64,000 nt of DNA from positions 62,001 to 126,000 of the forward strand of contig JAJEFB010000049.1 in the NCBI GenBank assembly GCA_022820665.1, read 5' to 3'. Positions 8,352 to 15,027 of this stretch are shown in pieces (the first letter of the stretch is position 1; each line of letters begins with the position of its first letter). The notes under the pieces are model-generated. The model was not told the origin of the DNA, did not search any database, and saw only the letters and a list, made by a program, of their open reading frames with translations. The position numbers and the translations under genes were made by a program. The DNA is from Anaerolineae bacterium (GTDB taxonomy: Bacteria > Chloroflexota > Anaerolineae > Aggregatilineales > Phototrophicaceae).

Positions 8352-8828
8352 ATGGCTTGGACTACACCCAGAACTGACTGGGCGAACGGAGAACTGGTTA
8401 CTGCCGCCGATATCAACGCCATCGGCGAGAACCTGGCGGCCTTGAGAGAAACTTCAACAGCCGCATCCTACACAACAACGGCGCTTATCAATGCGTATGC
8501 TCGCGAATTTATCGATCTTGATAGTGAGAACCTGAATCTGACGATTAACACTAGCGGTGGAGATGTGCTGGTTCATTTTCACGGTGTTTTTGCACATGGA
8601 TCAGCTGATGACACGGACAACTGTCTTGACATTGTAATCGACGGAAATCGGCAAAACGGTGAGGACGGTCTTATGCGATTCAAAGCAGATAGACGTCGCC
8701 GCGCACAAAGTTTTACTCGCTTGTTCCAAAACGTGGACGCTGGCTCCCATACATTTAAACTTCAGTGGCGAAATTGGAATAGGGTAATATTGTACGCTGG
8801 CGCCCAATTCTGGGTGCGTGAGATCTAG
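8352..8828 (+). CDS. Array paralog 1: tail-protein-like N-terminus with beta-rich C-terminal domain
   Basis: 158 aa, function unknown. Residues 1-30 (MAWTTPRTDWANGELV, then A-A-D-I-N-A-I-G-E-N-L) are nearly identical in all four paralogs and resemble the W-T-x-P-x-T-D-W...D-x-N-x-I-x-x-N motif seen at the start of many phage tail/baseplate proteins. After a linker, residues ~60-158 form a strand-rich domain: L-N-L-T-I-N-T-S-G-G-D-V, then a divergent centre, then G-S-H-T-F-K-L-Q-W and A-G-A-Q-F-W-V-R-E-I. No signal peptide or membrane segment. The start is set by AAAGGAGA nine bases ahead. A structural, adhesin-like or receptor-binding role is inference. Confidence 0.8.
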   Translation: MAWTTPRTDWANGELVTAADINAIGENLAALRETSTAASYTTTALINAYAREFIDLDSENLNLTINTSGGDVLVHFHGVFAHGSADDTDNCLDIVIDGNRQNGEDGLMRFKADRRRRAQSFTRLFQNVDAGSHTFKLQWRNWNRVILYAGAQFWVREI

Positions 8829-8928
8829 CCTGCCCGTCCGCAAGATTAACCAAATCTCAAGCTGACCGGGGCATCGGCAGGCGCGGCATAAAGCGCGCCG
8901 GGCGCCCCATTCACGCGACTTGATCAAC

Positions 8929-8948
8929 GAGCCCTCGCTTGAGGTCTC
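8929..8948 (+). terminator. Array hairpin 2
   Basis: GAGCCCTC/GAGGTCTC, the same hairpin with one mismatch, 100 bases after paralog 1. The rest of 8829-9082 is conserved array spacer. Confidence 0.5.
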
Positions 8949-9082
8949 TTGCTTTCTCGAAAATCAGTTGCGCCGATCGCGCTGACATTTGCAAGATCTC
9001 AAGAAACGAGCAACTCAACTATTTGTAACAAGTACGAACCGCATAAAACTTCCATTCGAATCCCGAAAACACGACTAAGGGT

Positions 9083-9111
9083 ATAGCGAACTAGAACATA
9101 TGTGCTATCAT
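9083..9111 (+). promoter_or_regulatory. Array promoter 2
   Basis: Extended -10 TGC-TATCAT (9106-9111); the -35 at 17-base spacing (ATAGCG) is poor. Position is fixed by alignment to the other three copies. Transcription would start near 9118, giving a ~190-nt leader. Confidence 0.45.
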
Positions 9112-9117
9112 CTTGTA

Positions 9118-9310
9118 GTCTCAGCGAATGAAAGGAGAAGATCGAGCAACGATTGCCGATAACCGATTTCAGAGTACGCAGCATAACCGTTCTGTCGTGT
9201 CAACCGGCTTGCGACAACGCAAGTCCCCTCGGCAGTTTCGCTAACCTGCCCCTGGCAGGACCATTCGAGTAAACGTAAGAACGTAAAGAAATGCAAACAG
9301 GAGAAGAAAA
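9118..9310 (+). ncRNA. Structured 5' leader of paralog 2 (candidate RNA element)
   Basis: Absent from paralogs 1 and 3 but matched before paralog 4. Three successive hairpins are visible: CCGTT/AACCGG with loop CTGTCGTGTC (9187-9207), CTTGCG-acaa-CGCAAG (9208-9223) and CCTGCC-cct-GGCAGG (9245-9259). All three also form in the paralog 4 leader, with base changes that keep pairing. A 38-codon frame opens at 9128, but the matching frame before paralog 4 stops after 17 codons, so a leader peptide is unlikely. The true ribosome site is the second GGAGAAG at ~9300. Confidence 0.45.
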
Positions 9311-9784
9311 ATGGCTTGGACAGCGCCAAGAACCGACTGGAGTACCGGAGAACTGGTTGCCACCGACGACTTGAACGCCATCGGCGAGAATCTGGTGGCG
9401 TTGAAAGATCCCGCGACGGCGGCTTACACGACGACTGAGGATATCAATGTGGATGTTCGCGAATTCACCGACATTGACAGTGATAATTTGAATCTGACGA
9501 TCACAACAGCTGGAGGAGATGTTCTTGTTCATTTTCACGGATCGGTACAGCGCAACAATCATCGGTGGGTCTATTTTGACATTGATGTTGATGGGACCCG
9601 CCTAGGCGGCGATGATGGCATTTTGCGAACTCACATTGCGCATGGTGATGGGCATGATATTGTGAGTTTTACGCGCCTGATTCAGAACTTGAGCGCCGGA
9701 TCCCACACTTTCAAACTCCAATGCAAGACAAGCGCGGAGATAAAACTGTATGCCGAGGCTCAATACTGGGTGCGTGAAGCTTAG
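9311..9784 (+). CDS. Array paralog 2
   Basis: 157 aa, function unknown, same architecture as its neighbours: conserved N-terminal module (MAWTAPRTDWSTGELV), then L-N-L-T-I-T-T-A-G-G-D-V-L-V-H-F-H-G, a divergent centre (residues ~77-120 including D-I-D-V-D-G-T-R), then Q-N-L-S-A-G-S-H-T-F-K-L-Q and A-Q-Y-W-V-R-E. Changes concentrate between the two conserved strands, as expected for surface loops on a fixed framework. Ribosome site AGGAGAAG just ahead. Unlike paralogs 1 and 3 it has a long structured leader, so it may be regulated differently. Confidence 0.8.
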   Translation: MAWTAPRTDWSTGELVATDDLNAIGENLVALKDPATAAYTTTEDINVDVREFTDIDSDNLNLTITTAGGDVLVHFHGSVQRNNHRWVYFDIDVDGTRLGGDDGILRTHIAHGDGHDIVSFTRLIQNLSAGSHTFKLQCKTSAEIKLYAEAQYWVREA

Positions 9785-9889
9785 AGACTCCTTTGGAAAG
9801 CAAGTGAGAACAGCAACAAAGGAGAAGCGATACTCACAGCAGCAACTCACGCAACATCCAGCCTTGCCGCGGCTGACGACATGATCGAC

Positions 9890-9909
9890 GAGCCCTCGCT
9901 TGAGGGCTC
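9890..9909 (+). terminator. Array hairpin 3
   Basis: Perfect 8-bp stem GAGCCCTC/GAGGGCTC with loop GCTT, 105 bases after paralog 2. Between 9785 and 9889 nothing else is recognised; 9910-10028 is the shared spacer. Confidence 0.6.
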
Positions 9910-10028
9910 GCGCTTCCCCGAAAACAGTTGCGCACTGCAAGACTTCAAGACACAAGCAGTTCAACGATTTGTAACGAGTATGAATCGCATAGAGCTTCCA
10001 TTCGAATCCCGAAAATGCGATTAAAGAG

Positions 10029-10057
10029 TTGCATTGATAGAACATATGTACTATCCT
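10029..10057 (+). promoter_or_regulatory. Array promoter 3
   Basis: -35 TTGCAT (10029-10034), 17-base spacer, -10 TATCCT (10052-10057). One of the two best promoters of the array; short leader to the ATG at 10092. Confidence 0.55.
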
Positions 10058-10091
10058 CTTGTCATCTCAGCAAATGAAAGGAGAATCTACA

Positions 10092-10580
10092 ATGGCTTGG
10101 ACTACACCGAAAACCGACTGGAATACCGGAGAACTGGTTGCCCCCGCCGACATGAACGCCATCGGCGAGAATCTGCTGGCGTTGAAAAACCAAAAGGCGA
10201 CAGCGATCTACACAACAACAGAGAATATTCTTGCAGCATCTAGCAGCCGTTCATTTGTGGATGTTGACAGCACCAACCTGAAATTGACGATTACCACGTC
10301 CGGTGGTGATGTAATGGTTCATCTCCATTGCTCAGGGCACCGCCACGACAGCGGTAATCGAGTACATATGTTGTTTGACATTGATGTCGATGGAAATCGA
10401 CAAGGTGGTGACAACGGCCTTGCCCGAATGTCACTTGACCAGGCTTACTCGCAGAACCTGAGCTTCACCTACATAGTTCAGAACTTGGACCCCGGTTCTC
10501 ATACCTTTAAGCTCCAGTGGAAGGGAGGCGGGACAGGAAGAATGCAAGCTGGCGCCCAATTTTGGGTGCGTGAGATTTAG
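10092..10580 (+). CDS. Array paralog 3
   Basis: 162 aa, function unknown. Conserved N-terminal module (MAWTTPKTDWNTGELV), framework strands L-K-L-T-I-T-T-S-G-G-D-V-M-V-H, a longer divergent centre with several histidines (C-S-G-H-R-H-D-S-G-N), then D-I-D-V-D-G-N-R-Q-G-G-D-N-G-L and the shared G-S-H-T-F-K-L-Q-W...A-G-A-Q-F-W-V-R-E-I ending. The DNA from the promoter through the first ten codons is almost identical to paralog 1, which suggests recent duplication or gene conversion. Ribosome site AAAGGAGA as in paralog 1. Confidence 0.8.
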   Translation: MAWTTPKTDWNTGELVAPADMNAIGENLLALKNQKATAIYTTTENILAASSSRSFVDVDSTNLKLTITTSGGDVMVHLHCSGHRHDSGNRVHMLFDIDVDGNRQGGDNGLARMSLDQAYSQNLSFTYIVQNLDPGSHTFKLQWKGGGTGRMQAGAQFWVREI

Positions 10581-10607
10581 CCCAGTCGCCGCCAGCGGCT
10601 TGATCAG

Positions 10608-10629
10608 GGAGCCCTCGCTTGAGGGCTCC
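10608..10629 (+). terminator. Array hairpin 4
   Basis: GGAGCCCTC/GAGGGCTCC, perfect 9-bp stem with a GCTT loop, 28 bases after paralog 3. 10630-10761 is the shared spacer, here the most diverged of the four copies. Confidence 0.6.
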
Positions 10630-10761
10630 TGTTTCCCGAAAATCAGTTGCGCCGACTGCGCTGTCATTTGCAAGACCCCAAGAAACAACCAGCGCAATGA
10701 TTTGTAAAAAGTATGAATCTCATAAAGTTTTAACTTAATTCTCAAAAACAGGACTAAAGGG

Positions 10762-10790
10762 TTGCGGTTTTAGAACAAACGTGCTATTCT
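10762..10790 (+). promoter_or_regulatory. Array promoter 4
   Basis: -35 TTGCGG (10762-10767), 17-base spacer, extended -10 TGC-TATTCT (10785-10790). Leads to a long leader before the ATG at 10992. Confidence 0.55.
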
Positions 10791-10796
10791 CTCACC

Positions 10797-10991
10797 GTCT
10801 CAGCGAATGAAAGGAGAAGATCAAGGGAAGATTCCTGACGGCGGATTTCAGCGTGCGTAGTGCAGCCGTTCTGTCGTGTCAATCGGCTTGTGAGGTGACA
10901 AGTCCACGCGACAGATTCGCCAACCTGCTCCTGGCAGGACAATTCGAGTAAACGTGAGAAACTGATCGAATTCGAAAAAGGAGAATCTACC
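10797..10991 (+). ncRNA. Structured 5' leader of paralog 4 (candidate RNA element)
   Basis: Homologous to the leader of paralog 2. Hairpins: GCCGTT/AATCGGC with the identical ten-base loop CTGTCGTGTC (10865-10887), CTTGT/ACAAG (10887-10902), where a C-G pair of copy 2 is replaced by T-A, and CCTGCT/GGCAGG (10924-10938), where C-G becomes T-G. A frame opening at 10807 stops after 17 codons. The functional ribosome site is AAAAAGGAGA just before 10992. Confidence 0.45.
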
Positions 10992-11471
10992 ATGGCTTGG
11001 ACAACCCCAAAGACCGACTGGAATACCGGAGAACTGGTGACAGCCGCCGATATCAACGCCATCGGCGAGAATCTGGCGGTGCTGAACAACCGGGGAAGCG
11101 CGGCTGTTTCGACATCAGAGGACATTGTTGTGGGTGCTATTAGCGAATTCGCGGATGTAGACAGCAATATTCTGAATCTGACAATTACGACGACAGGCAG
11201 GGATGTGATGATTTGTTTTCGCGGCTCCACAAGACGCCACGATAAAATCGGCACCGGTAATAACTACCTGACTTTCGCTGTAGACGGGCGCCAAGAGGGC
11301 GGAACCGATGGCCTTTCAAAGTATGGCTACAATTCTGGCTACGCCACCGTGAGCTTAACTCACTTCATTCAGAATCTTGCGGCTGGATCACATACTTTCA
11401 AACTTAAGTGGCGGCCGACTAGATCCATCACGTTGGAAGCTGGCGCCCAATTTGCGGTGTATGAGATCTAG
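10992..11471 (+). CDS. Array paralog 4
   Basis: 159 aa, function unknown. N-terminal module MAWTTPKTDWNTGELV as in paralog 3. Framework L-N-L-T-I-T-T-T-G-R-D-V, divergent centre (C-F-R-G-S-T-R-R-H-D-K-I-G), then V-D-G-R-Q-E-G-G-T-D-G-L, I-Q-N-L-A-A-G-S-H-T-F-K-L-K-W and A-G-A-Q-F-A-V-Y-E-I. It is the most diverged at the C-terminus (W to A in Q-F-W). Last gene of the array, followed by a final hairpin and then a convergent, unrelated gene. Confidence 0.8.
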   Translation: MAWTTPKTDWNTGELVTAADINAIGENLAVLNNRGSAAVSTSEDIVVGAISEFADVDSNILNLTITTTGRDVMICFRGSTRRHDKIGTGNNYLTFAVDGRQEGGTDGLSKYGYNSGYATVSLTHFIQNLAAGSHTFKLKWRPTRSITLEAGAQFAVYEI

Positions 11472-11490
11472 TCTACCCGTCCGCACGCAA

Positions 11491-11512
11491 GGAGCCCTCT
11501 CTTGAGGGTTCC
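11491..11512 (+). terminator. Array hairpin 5 (end of array)
   Basis: GGAGCCCTC/GAGGGTTCC, 9-bp stem with one G-T pair, 20 bases after paralog 4 and just before the end of the convergent gene. It is not followed by the promoter spacer, so it marks the right end of the repeat array. Confidence 0.6.
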
Positions 11513-11520
11513 CGCTTTCA

Positions 11521-14500
11521 TCACATCGTATCCAAAGCGCCCAGCCCCAGCCCGCGAATCGTCTCGTTAAAAGCCGCGACTTTCTCGCTCAGATCTGTAT
11601 TCACCCGCTCGACATGACCATCCAGTTGCGCGGAAAGCTGCTCAAATACCTCAATCGCTTGGCGCGGCGGCGCGTAATCGGCGCTGTCCACCGATTCAAA
11701 GAGCGCGTTGAACTTCTCGTGCAAGCCGCTGGGGTACAATTGCGATTCGCTGATGCCGGTATTGATCAATAAGGGCAGCAGCGCATCCACATCGGCGACA
11801 ATCGCTGCGGCCGCCGCCGAAACAGCCTCATCATCGCTGCGCGCCCTCCAAGCCTCCACCTGCCCCTTGAGCGCCACCAGTCTGTTGAGCAATTCATTAT
11901 TTTGCGACAGTCGGTCGCGGATCCTAAGCAGCAGATCTCTCTGCGCCGCAAAGGCTTCCGCCGTCGTCTCCAGCCGCGGATCGGCGCGTACTTCAAAGCG
12001 CTGCTGGCAACTGTCCGCGCCAAGGACAAGTTCCGCGACATATTCGCCCGGCACAACCAAAGGACCGTCGGGCCGCTCCCAGGACGCCAGCGACTCATCG
12101 ACATCGACCGCGCCGGGATAGCGCAGGTTCCAGTGGAAACGATTCAGCCCGTCCCTCGCGGGTAAGCCATCCGCCTCGGAGGCGCTGCTGTAGGAACGGA
12201 TCAAAGCGCCATCCCTGTCGCGAATATGTAACTCGACGGGCGCGTCGCTCCCCCCCGCCAGGTAGTAGCAGAAGACCAGGCCGGGGCGTGGATTGCGCCC
12301 GGCGTTCAAGAAATGCGGCAAGTCCGAATCGTCGCGATACTCCAGCGCCGCCACGCTCGTGCCGATTCGCCCGAAATTCAGCTTGTTGCTGTCTTGCTTA
12401 CCATACCAACTACCAAAGCGACCATAGTCGCGCCTGCGCGTTTTTGGCGCTGGCGCGAACAGACAGGCGACCTCCGCCGACAAATGGGATCCCACTTGAT
12501 GCAAGGGCGCCAGGTCATCGAGGATCCAAAACGAGCGGCCATGCGTCGCCACCACCAAATCCTGCTCTTTGATCACCAGGTCGTGTATCGGACAAACCGG
12601 CAAATTGCCGCCCATACGTCCCCAGTTTTCGCCATCGTCAAAGGAGATGTACAAGCCCGTCTCTGTGCCGGCGTAAAGCAAACCGCGCCGATTGGGATCC
12701 TCGCGAATGACCCGCGTGAACTCGTCATCCGGGATGCCATTCGTGATCGGCGTCCAGGTCTTGCCATAGTCAGCCGTCTTGTACAAATAAGGACGCGTAT
12801 CGTCTAGTTTGTAGCGCGTAGCGGCCAGATAGGCGGCGCCCGCTTCGTGTGGCGAAGCGTCAATGATGCTGATCAGCGCCCACTCCGGCAGATCCGGGGG
12901 CGTGATTTCTTCCCATTCGCGACCGCCGTCCTCCGATATATGCACCAAACCGTCATCCGTGCCCGCCCAAAGCACGCCGGCTTCGTGGTGAGATTCCGCC
13001 AATGCGAAAATGGTGCAATAGACTTCGGCGCCGGTATTGTCCCGTGTTATCGGACCGCCGGATGCCCGCAGCTTGTCGGGATCGTCGCGCGTCAGATCGG
13101 GACTGAGCGCTTCGAAGCTCGCGCCCAGATCCGTCGACAAATGCAGGCGATTGCTCGCTACATAAAGCAGGTCGGGATTGTGCCGCGAAAACATGATGGG
13201 AAAGGTCCACTGAAAACGATATTTCAAACCTTCGCTGCCCACGCCCCAGCCATACAACTCGGGCCATACTGTAATGTCCCAAACCTGACCGGTGCGGTGG
13301 TTGTAAAGCGACATGATGTCGTTGTACGCGCGCTGACCCTGCGGTCCCGAGGCAACAACATAAGCTGGATCATCCGGTTTGATGGCGATATAGCCGCTCT
13401 CGCCGCCACCCGGCGCGTACCAGTCCCGCTCGTGGATGGCGCCGTCGATCGTCGCGCTCGGTACGGTAATGGCGGTGTTGTCCTGCTGCGATCCATAGAC
13501 GCGATAAGGAAATTGATCATCGGTGCAGACGTGATACATCTGCGCCGTTGGCTGGTTATAAATGGAGGACCAACTCATGCCGCCGTTGAAGGAAACGCAA
13601 GCGCCGCCATCGTTGCCGTCAATCATGCGCCGATTATTGTTTGGGTCGATCCACAGCGCGTGATCGTCGCCGTGCGGAATCGGAATTGCCTCAAAGGATG
13701 CGCCCCCGTCAATCGATTTCCAGAAGCTGTAATTCTGTACATAGACCGTGTCCGGGTCTTGCGTATCAGCCGTGATATGCATGTAATACCAGGGTCGAGT
13801 CCTCAGCAGCGATTGTTCGCTGAGGCGAATCCATGTCTCGCCATAATCATCCGAGCGAAAGACCGCGCCATCATGCGCTTCAATCACTGCCCAAACGCGC
13901 CCGGCTTGCGCCGGTGATATCGCCACGCCGATCTTGCCCAGGCCGCCCTGCGGCAAACCGGGCTTGCGCGAGACCTCTTCCCAATTGTCGCCGCCATCCA
14001 TGCTGCGCCACAATCCACACTCCGGACCGCCGCTCTCCAGCCGATGCGGGTAGCGCTGCGCCTGCCAAATCGCCGCAAACAGGATCCGCGGATTGTTGAC
14101 GTCCATCGACACATCGTGCGAGCCAGCGGCGTCGCTCTTGTATAGCACTTTTTCCCAGTTCTCTCCGCCATCCCGAGAGCGAAAAACGCCGCGTTCGTTA
14201 TTTGGTCCAAAGGCATGGCCCAGCGCCGCGGCGTAGACAATATCGGGATCGCGCGGATGTACCTGAATCTTGCCGATATGCCGCGTGTCGCTCAAACCCA
14301 TGTGCCGCCAGCTCAAGCCGGCGTCAACCGACTTGTATATGCCATCCCCGTGCGATACATTGCCGCGGATTGATGTCTCCCCGGTACCGGCGTAGATGAC
14401 GTTGGGATCCGCCGTCGACACCGTCAGGGCGCCGATGGCGGCTGTATTGAAATAGCCGTCCGAGATATTGCGCCAGTATTGACCGCCATCGGTCGTCTTC

Positions 14501-14667
14501 CAGACGCCGCCGGCGCAAGCTCCGAAATAAAAGGTCATGGGATCCGACACATCGCCTGCGACCGCAACCACGCGCCCGCCGCGATGCGGTCCAATGCAGC
14601 GAAATTCAAGATTGTCAAGCAATTGCTGTCGCATGCTCTGTATGGGGTCTTGACTTGCTCCATCCAT
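11521..14667 (-). CDS. Sortilin/VPS10-type beta-propeller protein (BNR repeats)
   Basis: 1048 aa. The first ~700 residues carry many BNR/Asp-box-like repeats (G-V-W-K-T-T-D-G-G-Q-Y-W, I-Y-K-S-V-D-A-G-L-S-W, V-F-R-S-R-D-G-G-E-N-W and others), giving two stacked propellers as in WD40/YVTN/BNR 'glycosyl hydrolase' annotations. The C-terminal ~250 residues contain a strand-rich domain (F-H-W-N-L-R-Y-P-G-A) and a helical tail. Despite the common name, no glycosidase site is evident. No signal peptide is visible, though relatives are often exported. GGAAGGTG lies just ahead of the ATG. It precedes two S9 peptidases on the same strand, so peptide binding or processing is plausible. Confidence 0.85.
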   Translation of the reverse strand: MDGASQDPIQSMRQQLLDNLEFRCIGPHRGGRVVAVAGDVSDPMTFYFGACAGGVWKTTDGGQYWRNISDGYFNTAAIGALTVSTADPNVIYAGTGETSIRGNVSHGDGIYKSVDAGLSWRHMGLSDTRHIGKIQVHPRDPDIVYAAALGHAFGPNNERGVFRSRDGGENWEKVLYKSDAAGSHDVSMDVNNPRILFAAIWQAQRYPHRLESGGPECGLWRSMDGGDNWEEVSRKPGLPQGGLGKIGVAISPAQAGRVWAVIEAHDGAVFRSDDYGETWIRLSEQSLLRTRPWYYMHITADTQDPDTVYVQNYSFWKSIDGGASFEAIPIPHGDDHALWIDPNNNRRMIDGNDGGACVSFNGGMSWSSIYNQPTAQMYHVCTDDQFPYRVYGSQQDNTAITVPSATIDGAIHERDWYAPGGGESGYIAIKPDDPAYVVASGPQGQRAYNDIMSLYNHRTGQVWDITVWPELYGWGVGSEGLKYRFQWTFPIMFSRHNPDLLYVASNRLHLSTDLGASFEALSPDLTRDDPDKLRASGGPITRDNTGAEVYCTIFALAESHHEAGVLWAGTDDGLVHISEDGGREWEEITPPDLPEWALISIIDASPHEAGAAYLAATRYKLDDTRPYLYKTADYGKTWTPITNGIPDDEFTRVIREDPNRRGLLYAGTETGLYISFDDGENWGRMGGNLPVCPIHDLVIKEQDLVVATHGRSFWILDDLAPLHQVGSHLSAEVACLFAPAPKTRRRDYGRFGSWYGKQDSNKLNFGRIGTSVAALEYRDDSDLPHFLNAGRNPRPGLVFCYYLAGGSDAPVELHIRDRDGALIRSYSSASEADGLPARDGLNRFHWNLRYPGAVDVDESLASWERPDGPLVVPGEYVAELVLGADSCQQRFEVRADPRLETTAEAFAAQRDLLLRIRDRLSQNNELLNRLVALKGQVEAWRARSDDEAVSAAAAAIVADVDALLPLLINTGISESQLYPSGLHEKFNALFESVDSADYAPPRQAIEVFEQLSAQLDGHVERVNTDLSEKVAAFNETIRGLGLGALDTM

Positions 14668-14797
14668 TTACACACCTTCCATTCTGCAAAAATCCCTGTC
14701 TTTATCCCGGTCATTAGGGCAGGTTGTGTTACCTCAAGAGTAGTACCTGCCCCGAATCTATCTCGGTTGGTATATCTCTGTGCCCTCAGTGAGCGCA

Positions 14798-14966
14798 AGT
14801 AAGTAATGAGAAAAAAATGCTACACTTCACCCCCATCCACATCCCAAGTCGAAATCTGTACGGGTCAGCCGGTGGCTGACCCATTGCTATCGTTTCGCTT
14901 ATGTTCATTTTGAGGGCGAGCCGCCGGCTCGCCCGTACAGGCTCCTTATTCTTTGCATTACTTACT
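14798..14966. mobile_element. MITE-like element, copy A
   Basis: 169 bp with terminal inverted repeats AGTAAGTAATG (14798-14808) and CATTACTTACT (14956-14966). The inside holds two palindromes, GGGTCAGCC/GGCTGACCC and GGGCGAGCC/GGCTCGCCC. An inverted, closely similar copy lies at 57471-57655. No reading frame and no clear target duplication. It occupies most of the otherwise gene-free 14668-15027. Confidence 0.7.
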
Positions 14967-15027
14967 AGGAATCACTTCTGTGCCTCTGTGCTGAAATTAT
15001 CTGTAATGATTTGGATTTGCCCCATCG

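Noticed and set aside
9128..9244. 38-codon leader peptide in the long leader of paralog 2
   Set aside because: The homologous frame before paralog 4 stops after 17 codons, so coding is not conserved.
8250..10020. TTCGAATCC in the array spacers, resembling a tRNA T-loop
   Set aside because: No acceptor, D or anticodon arm could be built around it, and the spacer 10608-10760 lacks the motif.
9890..10629. Repeated hairpin and spacer as a CRISPR array
   Set aside because: The units are ~500-900 bp apart and contain genes; no short regular repeat-spacer pattern.
8096..10745. Minus-strand short frames in the array spacers with a shared peptide around A-F-S-G-F-E-W-K-L-Y-A
   Set aside because: The frame is open in three spacers only because the DNA is conserved; the spacer before paralog 2 has an in-frame stop just after the shared part.
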